Source of the DNA: an uncultured Pseudobdellovibrionaceae bacterium
GTDB taxonomy: Bacteria > Bdellovibrionota > Bdellovibrionia > Bdellovibrionales > Bdellovibrionaceae
NCBI GenBank assembly: GCA_937900305.1
Contig: CALCCV010000286.1
Location: 1 to 20,295 of the forward strand
Length of the DNA: 20,295 nt
Reading direction: 5' to 3'
The notes beneath the pieces are model-generated. The model was not told where the DNA came from. It saw nothing but the letters and a program-made list of their open reading frames with translations, and did not search any database. The position numbers and the translations under genes are program-made. The first letter of the stretch is position 1; each line of letters opens with the position of its first letter. This document shows positions 1 to 5,161 of the stretch, one piece after another.

Positions 1-147
1 CGCGCCCTTTTTACCGAGTTCCAGTTTTTTTGACTCAGAAAATCCCATATGAGCGGGCCACGGTGAAAACACCAAGTCCATATGAAGTGGCGATGCGGGC
101 GAGCGCTTGGGACGGGCGGTGGCTTTCGCAACGGATTTTTTGGCCAT
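1..147 (-). CDS. N-terminal part of an unidentified protein, cut by window edge
   Basis: An open frame of 49 codons runs from ATG at 147 off the left end with no stop. AAGGAG lies 7 bases before the ATG, a near-ideal ribosome binding site, so the start is well supported. The visible protein begins MAKKSVAKATARPKRSP: a basic Lys/Ala/Pro-rich tail of about 17 residues, followed by a less biased segment containing MDLVFSPWPAHMGFS. There is no signal peptide or membrane segment in the visible part. I do not recognise the family from 49 residues. It diverges from the EEP-family gene, with 45 bp between the two starts. Confidence 0.7.
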   Translation of the reverse strand, partial: MAKKSVAKATARPKRSPASPLHMDLVFSPWPAHMGFSESKKLELGKKGA

Positions 148-158
148 GATCATGCTCC

Positions 159-186
159 TTTACTTTCTCAGCTCTTTGTTTAGAAT
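159..186 (+). promoter_or_regulatory. Predicted sigma70-type promoter for the EEP-family gene
   Basis: TTTACT (159-164) and TAGAAT (181-186) are separated by 16 bases. The -10 matches TATAAT at 5 of 6 positions and the -35 matches at 4 of 6. The expected transcription start falls at about 193, on the GTG that opens the longest frame, so the mRNA could be leaderless. Found by eye only. Confidence 0.35.
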
Positions 187-192
187 GGAGAA

Positions 193-1179
193 GTGAATTT
201 GAAAGTGTGTCTTTGGAATGTTGAGAACTTATTTATCCTATCAGACACGGGTCTTACTGCGGATCATTTAAAGCTAGACGAAACTCAGTGGCAAAAGCTA
301 TCTGTTTCGCTTCACCCCAACAAATCACTGAAAAAAACTTTTGCCATTGCAAATATTTTGAAAGAGCTCGACGCGGATCTAGTGATGTTGTGCGAAGTGG
401 GTGGCCAGGAGTCTTTGAAGAATTTCAACGAGCATTTTTTGAGAGATCAAAATTATGCCACCGCTTTGATCGAAGGCAATTCGGATCGTCACATTGACGT
501 CGGCTTCCTGATTAAAAAATCATTGCCCTGTTACTTTGACCTGTCAACGAACAAGAACCGTCTGATTCAATTTTTGTACTCCCATGAGCGGCACTTGGGT
601 ATGGAGTTTAGTCGAAAATTTTCTCGAGATGTCGCCGAACTCAAGCTCTTCACCAAGGATCGTGAGAATCCCTTTTTGCTGGTTTTACTCACGCATCTCA
701 AATCTCATTTGGATCCCGAGGGCATCGATTTCAGCGGTCGCGAGCGGCGCGAAGCCGAGCTGAAAGCCTTAGTCGACATTCACCTGGAACTGCTTAAAAA
801 GTTTCCGAAAACTCCCCAGATGGTCTGTGGTGACTTCAATGGCTTTGCTGGCCGTCCCAATACGGACAAAGAATTTTTAGACTTGCACCTTCGCACGCAA
901 CTCGTGGACGTCCTCGACATCGCTCAAGTGCCTTTAGATAAACGATTTTCTCACCTCCAGTTTCGAACAAATCAAAAGACCGACGGCAAGCAGATTGATT
1001 TTTCATTTTTGACGCCAGATCTCTCACCACTCCTCAAAGCGAACAGTGGCAAAATGTACCGATTTCGCGACGAGTACGGCTTTGAGCAGGATTTACCTCA
1101 GACGCTGGACGCTAAATTTTTGCTGCCCTCCGACCACTATCCGCTGATTTTTGAGCTTGAAAAAATCCAAGTTTGGTAA
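193..1179 (+). CDS. Endonuclease/exonuclease/phosphatase (EEP) family protein
   Basis: Mg-dependent phosphodiesterase/nuclease fold, 328 aa. The family motifs occur in order: LWNVENLF (residues 7-14, metal-binding Asn), a metal-ligand Glu in LVMLCEVGG (E68), THLKSH in the middle, GDFN (213-216, catalytic Asp/Asn) and the terminal SDHYP (313-317, catalytic Asp-His). The full catalytic set is present, so it should be active. The substrate cannot be told: the fold covers AP endonucleases, DNase I-like nucleases, sphingomyelinases and inositol phosphatases. There is no signal peptide, so it is probably cytoplasmic. Two starts compete. GTG 193 is only 2 bases after GGAG (187-190), but would fit a leaderless mRNA. 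TTG 199 lies 8 bases after that GGAG and would give MKVCLWNVENLF. apaG follows after 12 bp, probably in the same transcript. Confidence 0.85.
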   Translation: MNLKVCLWNVENLFILSDTGLTADHLKLDETQWQKLSVSLHPNKSLKKTFAIANILKELDADLVMLCEVGGQESLKNFNEHFLRDQNYATALIEGNSDRHIDVGFLIKKSLPCYFDLSTNKNRLIQFLYSHERHLGMEFSRKFSRDVAELKLFTKDRENPFLLVLLTHLKSHLDPEGIDFSGRERREAELKALVDIHLELLKKFPKTPQMVCGDFNGFAGRPNTDKEFLDLHLRTQLVDVLDIAQVPLDKRFSHLQFRTNQKTDGKQIDFSFLTPDLSPLLKANSGKMYRFRDEYGFEQDLPQTLDAKFLLPSDHYPLIFELEKIQVW

Positions 1180-1191
1180 GAAAACGATTCA

Positions 1192-1581
1192 ATGTCCGTA
1201 CAAAAATCCATAGTTCCAGAGTTTGAAATCACCACCACCACGGTCTACGTGGACTCCGAATCCAATCCGGAACAGAATTATTATTTCTTTGCCTATAAGA
1301 TGACCATTCGAAATCAGGGTGACACCTCGGCTCAACTGATGAGCCGGCACTGGTTCATTACGGATCAGTACGGCCACGTCGAAGAGGTCAAAGGGCCAGG
1401 AGTTGTTGGCCTGCAGCCACGCATCCTGCCGGGTCAATTGTTTGAATACGAAAGTGCCTGCCCGCTAGCTTCTCCCTCTGGATCGATGAAAGGCAGCTAC
1501 TTTTTTGTCGGTGAAGATGGTCAAAATTTTCAAATCGACATTCCTGAGTTTCATTTGATTGCGCCTTTGGCTCTCCACTAG
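1192..1581 (+). CDS. apaG: ApaG domain protein (Co2+/Mg2+ efflux protein ApaG)
   Basis: This 129-aa protein matches the usual 125-130 aa length of ApaG. It is all-beta with a fibronectin-III-like fold. The family core is visible: YYFFAYKMTIRNQG (a central strand), LMSRHWFITDQYG, then EVKGPGVVGLQPRILPGQ (the conserved G-P-G-V-V-G-x-Q-P loop), Y-x-S near 81-83, and MKGSYFF towards the end. In enterobacteria apaG lies with apaH and ksgA, and mutants were linked to Co2+ resistance and Mg2+ efflux; the biochemical role is still unclear. Here neither partner is present. The ATG has no clear Shine-Dalgarno and sits 12 bp after the preceding stop, so translation may depend on re-initiation. The 174 bp downstream hold no gene and no convincing terminator. 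Confidence 0.93.
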   Translation: MSVQKSIVPEFEITTTTVYVDSESNPEQNYYFFAYKMTIRNQGDTSAQLMSRHWFITDQYGHVEEVKGPGVVGLQPRILPGQLFEYESACPLASPSGSMKGSYFFVGEDGQNFQIDIPEFHLIAPLALH

Positions 1582-1755
1582 GTCTTGACTAGTCGGTTTC
1601 CCGATTCAGTTTTTACTAGACTCGTCGGCGACTGCCAGAATTCTCTGCAGGTTGGTGTCCGTTTTTTCATCTTCCTTTCATTTGCAACGTCGAACTTCGC
1701 AATCTGAAAAGCTCCGGTTAAATCTTCACATTCTCAAGATGGTGAAGGAGGACGC

Positions 1756-2487
1756 TTGTTTCAGTGGACCGCGAAAATGGGGCGTATTGGATTTTTTTTA
1801 ACTATTTTTGCTTTCATTGGCGGACTTTCCCCCAGTACCTGGAGCGCCACTCCCAGTTCGCAGCGACTGCCTAAAAATCACTTGGTCGAAAATCATTTTT
1901 TGACGTTCCAATCCGAGTTGGAGCCTTTTTCTTCGCCAATCGCCCGCGATCTCACGATCAACGACGAGTTTATTTCACCCATAGATCAAATTCTGAGCGA
2001 ATCATTTTGGATCTCGCTTCCCGATCAAACTCAAATCTTGCAAACCTCGGCGCCCACGGGCGAAAAGAGATGGCAATTTCCCGTCGGAACGCAGGTCGCT
2101 CACGAGATCAAATTCAAAGATGCCCATCAGACTCTCTTTGAGTTGCGAATCCTCGAAAAACTGCCGGGCGAGGTTTGGGGATTTGGCGCCTACATTTTGA
2201 ATCCCAATGGCGACGATGATTTGATCCTCCAAACGGAAGCCATGGAGCAACGGCGCGAACTCAAGCTCGGCAGTCCAGAGGGTCGCGAATGGTTGGTCAA
2301 AATTGCTCCGCTTCGGCAACGCACCTGTGCGGGCTGTCACCAGGCAACGACCTCGAATCCAGCGCCCGAGGGAGAGGCCGACAAAGTGGGTCCCTGTGGA
2401 TTCACGGCGGCCAATCCCTTTGTCACCGGTGAATGGGTTCAAAAATTTCGAGCGGCCAAAGGCTACTCACCAATTTTAGAGCGCTAA
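1756..2487 (+). CDS. Secreted protein with single CxxCH haem-binding motif (putative c-type cytochrome)
   Basis: 243 aa. An N-terminal hydrophobic segment (about residues 10-25, ending PSTWSA) looks like a Sec signal peptide, so the protein is probably periplasmic. CAGCH at residues 191-195 is a classical covalent haem c attachment site, preceded by Arg/Gln and followed by a Pro/Glu-rich loop with another Cys (GPCGFT). The region before it (GEVWGFGAYILNPNGDDD) is not a known cytochrome domain to me, and the haem site lies near the C-terminus rather than the N-terminus as in standard small cytochromes c. The start is TTG 1756 because AAGGAGG lies 4 bases upstream. ATG 1777 would also leave a signal peptide but has only a poor ribosome binding site. 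The stop codon overlaps that of the convergent solute-binding protein gene by two bases. Family unidentified. Confidence 0.7.
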   Translation: MFQWTAKMGRIGFFLTIFAFIGGLSPSTWSATPSSQRLPKNHLVENHFLTFQSELEPFSSPIARDLTINDEFISPIDQILSESFWISLPDQTQILQTSAPTGEKRWQFPVGTQVAHEIKFKDAHQTLFELRILEKLPGEVWGFGAYILNPNGDDDLILQTEAMEQRRELKLGSPEGREWLVKIAPLRQRTCAGCHQATTSNPAPEGEADKVGPCGFTAANPFVTGEWVQKFRAAKGYSPILER

Positions 2488-3266
2488 TCTAAAAATTTAT
2501 CCATAATTTTTTGATAAGTGCCGTCAGCCTTGGTAGAGGCCAAGGCTTCGTTGAACGAATCAACGACACCCTTGTTGATCAGCTTCTTGCTAAACATATA
2601 ATGCAATTCATCCTTACCAATATCCAAGGGAAAGATTTCAAACTGTCCCTTCGAGCGGTCCCGCTTGACCAGCGCGCGAAAGGTGATTTCATTCACCAAG
2701 ATGCCATTGACTCGATCTGCCAATAGTTTTTTGATGTTCTGATCCTCGTCGTTAGCCTCTTCGACAAGTCCTTTAAATTTAGGAAGGTTGGCCGCTTTCG
2801 AAAAAACGTCCCCATATTCATAGTTTCGAGTCACGCCAAGTTTAAATTTTTTCAAGGTCACCAGATCTTTCAATTTCGTCACCTTGAAAGTCTTCGAGGC
2901 CTCTTTGCGTAATACCAAAACATTTCTCACGGTCACGTAAGGATGAGAGAACAGGGCAAAGACTTTTCGTTCTTCGGTCACGGATGCGCTGGTCATCACG
3001 TGCAAATTTCCTTCCTCAAGATCTTTTAGCTGGCGCGACCAAGGGACGGGCACAATCTTCAGATTGCACTTCATTCGCTTAAAAATTTCGCTCGCCAGGT
3101 CAATATCCAATCCGGTGTAGGTGTCCTCAGCTGTTTTAATATGAAATGGCTCATAAGACTCATATCCCAAAGTGACCTCAGATGGACAGGATACGGCGAG
3201 TGAAACACGCCCCACGAGCAACAATGAAAGGCAAAACAAAGCGAAAATGGCATTCAATTTCAACAT
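2484..3266 (-). CDS. Periplasmic solute-binding protein, SBP_bac_3 family (orphan)
   Basis: 260 aa, the normal size of family-3 extracellular solute-binding proteins for amino acids and similar small solutes. A Sec signal peptide covers about residues 1-24 (hydrophobic FALFCLSLLLVG, cleavage likely after SLA). The mature part opens with VTLGYESYEPF and GLDIDLASEIFKRM, the signature of the first lobe, followed by the hinge-region stretch EEGNLHVMTSASVTEERK and a typical C-terminal helix (ADGTYQKIMDKFLD). No permease or ATPase gene is nearby, so it may serve a remote transporter or act as a binding/sensing protein. Only a weak ribosome binding site (GGGG) precedes the ATG. It diverges from the Fur-type regulator gene with 82 bp between starts, and the regulator's operator lies 54 bp upstream of this start. 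Co-regulation is possible but not shown. Confidence 0.88.
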   Translation of the reverse strand: MLKLNAIFALFCLSLLLVGRVSLAVSCPSEVTLGYESYEPFHIKTAEDTYTGLDIDLASEIFKRMKCNLKIVPVPWSRQLKDLEEGNLHVMTSASVTEERKVFALFSHPYVTVRNVLVLRKEASKTFKVTKLKDLVTLKKFKLGVTRNYEYGDVFSKAANLPKFKGLVEEANDEDQNIKKLLADRVNGILVNEITFRALVKRDRSKGQFEIFPLDIGKDELHYMFSKKLINKGVVDSFNEALASTKADGTYQKIMDKFLD

Positions 3267-3310
3267 AGATACCCCAGTGTTTCAAATCTAGGTGATCAAA
3301 GCCAGGACCC

Positions 3311-3339
3311 TTGACTTCCTCTAAGTTTAGAACTATTCT
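3311..3339 (+). promoter_or_regulatory. Predicted promoter of the Fur-type regulator/ahpC/ahpD operon
   Basis: TTGACT (3311-3316; 5 of 6 to TTGACA) and TATTCT (3334-3339) with an optimal 17-base spacer. The transcription start is expected at about 3346, 3 bases before the ATG at 3349, which itself has no Shine-Dalgarno. The -10 lies inside the palindromic operator, as expected for direct repression. Confidence 0.65.
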
Positions 3340-3348
3340 AAACTTAGA
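3320..3348. promoter_or_regulatory. 29-bp palindromic operator (Fur/PerR/Irr-type box)
   Basis: Perfect 13-bp inverted repeat: TCTAAGTTTAGAA, a 3-base centre CTA, then TTCTAAACTTAGA. The inner part TTAGAA-CTA-TTCTAA resembles the PerR box, whose consensus is a TTATAAT-type 7-1-7 palindrome. It covers the predicted -10 and ends on the base before the regulator's ATG, which suggests autorepression. Symmetry and position are seen directly; the binding protein is inferred from the adjacent gene. Confidence 0.75.
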
Positions 3349-3879
3349 ATGAATCTAAAAAGCTCAAAACCCTCTTCAAAATCTTTAAAACGTGCGAGCC
3401 AGCTCCACTCGCCACAGTTACAAGCTGCGAAATGCTTGAGTCCTGTACAGATTGAAGATCTGCTTCGAGACAAACAGATTCAACCGACGTTGCAACGCGT
3501 GGCCCTCGCCCGTTACATTCTTTGCGAAGCCGATCACCCCACCGCTGAAGATGTGCACGCCTGGGCGGCTGTCCACATCGGGAAAATCAGCCTCGCTACC
3601 ACTTACAACACGCTCAATACGCTGGTTGCGGCTGGTCTGTTAAAGATGTTTCGTTTTCCGCATTCGGACAAGGTGTTCTATGACTGCAACACGCACCATC
3701 ATTTTCACTTTTATGACGAAAATACCGGGGCCATCTACGACTTAGCCCCTGAGACTTTCGACATCGCCATGAATTTGCCCAAAACATTTTCGGTTGCGAG
3801 CATGGATCTGGTGGTGCGAGGATCAATTCTTAAAAATTCAAATCGGACTGAAGATAAACCCACTAAAAGAAGGAGATAA
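3349..3879 (+). CDS. Fur-superfamily transcriptional repressor, PerR/Irr-like
   Basis: 176 aa. After a basic, probably disordered tail (1-28) comes the Fur winged helix: QIQPTLQRVALARYIL, then HPTAEDVHAW (H63, a conserved position), and the recognition helix ISLATTYNTLNTLVAAGLL (about 80-98). The dimerisation domain has the CNTHHHFHFYDENTG motif (H116-H118, H120), the metal-binding core of Fur, PerR and Irr. The C-terminal CxxC structural zinc site of classical Fur/PerR is absent and the protein ends in a basic tail, as in Irr-like members. The neighbours ahpC and ahpD point to peroxide or iron/haem-linked oxidative stress control; metal-catalysed oxidation of the His ligands would be the expected sensing chemistry. 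ATG 3349 has no Shine-Dalgarno and the mRNA is predicted to be near-leaderless. The stop (3877-3879) lies 3 bases before the ahpC ATG, so the two are co-transcribed. Confidence 0.9.
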   Translation: MNLKSSKPSSKSLKRASQLHSPQLQAAKCLSPVQIEDLLRDKQIQPTLQRVALARYILCEADHPTAEDVHAWAAVHIGKISLATTYNTLNTLVAAGLLKMFRFPHSDKVFYDCNTHHHFHFYDENTGAIYDLAPETFDIAMNLPKTFSVASMDLVVRGSILKNSNRTEDKPTKRRR

Positions 3880-3882
3880 CTT

Positions 3883-4413
3883 ATGTTGGGGATTGGCGAA
3901 AAGTTTCCAGAATTTAAAATGCAAGCCTGTTTGTCGCGCGAAAAGGGCAAAGAGTTTGGTGAGATTTCAAATAAAGACATGAAGGGTGCCTGGTCTGTAT
4001 TTTTCTTTTGGCCATTGGACTTCACGTTCGTTTGCCCAACTGAAATCGCAGAGTTTAACAAAGAGTACAAAAGCTTTCAGGCCCGCGAAACCAAATTGTT
4101 TGGAGTGAGCGCTGACAGTCACTTCGTTCACTTGGCTTGGCGAAACAACCATGACGATTTGAAAAACCTAAACTTTCCAATGCTCGCTGACTATAAAAAA
4201 GAGTTGGCCGCGACTTTGGGTGTTTTGCACAAACAAGATCAAGTTCCACTGCGCGCGACTTATATTGTTGATCCCGATGGCATCGTGCGCTGGGTGTCTG
4301 TCAATGATCTGAGCGTTGGTCGCAACGTGAAAGAAGTTCTGCGAACTTTGGATGCTTTGCAAACGGACGAACTTTGCCCCTGCAACTGGGAAAAAGGTCA
4401 AGCCACACTCTAA
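3883..4413 (+). CDS. ahpC: Peroxiredoxin AhpC (AhpD-dependent type)
   Basis: Thiol peroxidase of 176 aa that reduces H2O2, organic peroxides and probably peroxynitrite. The peroxidatic cysteine is C51 in DFTFVCPTE. The C-terminal motif DELCPCNWEKGQATL carries C165 and C167. This paired Cys-x-Cys ending matches the mycobacterial AhpC class (DELCACNW), whose disulfide is reduced by AhpD rather than by AhpF. RATYIVDPDGIVRWV is the conserved late strand region. AAGGAG lies 7 bases before the ATG and overlaps the end of the regulator gene, so expression should be strong and coupled to the regulator. Thioredoxin could be an alternative reductant, but the ahpD gene downstream supports the AhpD route. 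Confidence 0.96.
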   Translation: MLGIGEKFPEFKMQACLSREKGKEFGEISNKDMKGAWSVFFFWPLDFTFVCPTEIAEFNKEYKSFQARETKLFGVSADSHFVHLAWRNNHDDLKNLNFPMLADYKKELAATLGVLHKQDQVPLRATYIVDPDGIVRWVSVNDLSVGRNVKEVLRTLDALQTDELCPCNWEKGQATL

Positions 4414-4426
4414 GGTGACGGCTTTC

Positions 4427-4460
4427 ACTCAAACTGAGCTCAGCACAGCTCAGTTTGAGT
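4427..4460 (+). repeat. Perfect 14-bp hairpin A between ahpC and ahpD
   Basis: ACTCAAACTGAGCT (4427-4440), loop CAGCAC, and its exact reverse complement (4447-4460). No T-run follows, so it is not a standard intrinsic terminator. It starts 13 bases after the ahpC stop. It may stabilise the upstream mRNA, act as a processing site, or be one state of a switch with hairpin B, with which it shares bases 4452-4460. Confidence 0.9.
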
Positions 4461-4508
4461 TCAGTTGGAGACTTGCAACTGCGACGAGCCTCCACTTGAA
4501 CTCAAACT
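4452..4508 (+). repeat. Competing long hairpin B upstream of ahpD
   Basis: AGTTTGAGTTCA (4452-4463) pairs perfectly with TGAACTCAAACT (4497-4508). The stem continues inward through a G-U pair and one mismatch to TGGAG/CTCCA (4466-4470 with 4490-4494) and a few more pairs. Forming it requires the right arm of hairpin A, so the two structures exclude each other. Its 3' arm ends 17 bases before the ahpD Shine-Dalgarno (4526-4532), which itself is not sequestered. No T-run follows. Confidence 0.85.
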
Positions 4509-4537
4509 TTCTGCTGCAATTTATCAAAGGAGTGACT

Positions 4538-5104
4538 GTGTTTGATACCCAAGTTGATAACTACTTAGAATCCACATATCCGGGGATGGAGACCAGCGTT
4601 TACCGAGATCTTTCTCTGAACTTCAAAAAACTCACCGGCGATGGTTTGATGACTCCCCAGGAGCGGTGGATGACAACCTTAGCCGTGGCGACAGCCCTTC
4701 AGGACCGCGAACTCAGTCTGCTCGCCGTTGGTTGCCTGAAGGCTTTAGATGTTCCGCAAGATCAAATTCACGAAGCTTCGCAGGTCGCGGGCATCATGGG
4801 TATGAACAACGTGTATTACAAATTCAAAACGTTTCTCGCCGAAGAAGCCAAGGATCTCTACACACGGGCCGGTTTGCGAATGCAGTCTTTGATGAAACCG
4901 GCGGTCGGCAAAGCCACATTTGAGTTGCTATCGCTGGCTGTTTCTGCCGTGAATGGTTGCCCAACCTGTGTTTCCAGCCACGAACGAGCTTTAGTGAGTT
5001 TAGGCATGGAGCCAGATCGCATTCATGATTCTGTGCGACTCGCCGCTGTGATCAAAGGGTTGAATTCCCTCCGCCACAGTGTTGAGGTTGCGAAAATGTT
5101 CTAA
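4538..5104 (+). CDS. ahpD: Alkyl hydroperoxidase AhpD (carboxymuconolactone decarboxylase family)
   Basis: 188 aa from GTG 4538, close to the usual size of AhpD. It carries the AhpD catalytic signature Glu-x11-Cys-x2-Cys-x3-His: E129, C141, C144 and H148 in NGCPTCVSSHER, with the same spacing as E118/C130/C133/H137 of M. tuberculosis AhpD. The protein is all-helical and normally trimeric; it reduces oxidised AhpC, and in mycobacteria is itself reduced through lipoylated proteins. AAAGGAG (4526-4532) lies 5 bases before GTG 4538, which fixes the start. The in-frame GTG at 4532 overlaps the Shine-Dalgarno and is less likely. The frame stays open upstream into ahpC, but that part is antisense-like filler. 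The 124-bp gap after ahpC contains the two competing hairpins. Confidence 0.94.
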   Translation: MFDTQVDNYLESTYPGMETSVYRDLSLNFKKLTGDGLMTPQERWMTTLAVATALQDRELSLLAVGCLKALDVPQDQIHEASQVAGIMGMNNVYYKFKTFLAEEAKDLYTRAGLRMQSLMKPAVGKATFELLSLAVSAVNGCPTCVSSHERALVSLGMEPDRIHDSVRLAAVIKGLNSLRHSVEVAKMF

Positions 5105-5161
5105 CGCCCGCACCAGAGAATTGTTTTGAGAATTTTTTCTGGGGCCTTTTCTGGAGAATTG

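Noticed and set aside
1582..1755. Terminator or RNA gene after apaG
   Set aside because: Only short imperfect repeats (around GACTAGTC and GTCGGCGAC) without a T-run after a stable stem.
2002..2442. 146-codon open frame opposite the CxxCH protein
   Set aside because: The plus-strand frame has a start with AAGGAGG, a signal peptide and a haem motif; the antisense frame has none of these.
4427..4508. Hairpins A/B as an intrinsic terminator or a transposable-element remnant
   Set aside because: No T-run follows either stem, and there are no target-site duplications or transposase fragments. The region was also checked for a CRISPR-like layout: only three copies of a 9-bp core with unequal spacing.
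4352..4537. Upstream extension of the ahpD frame into ahpC
   Set aside because: The extension overlaps the end of ahpC, runs through the hairpins and has no AhpD-like content; AAAGGAG before GTG 4538 fixes the start.
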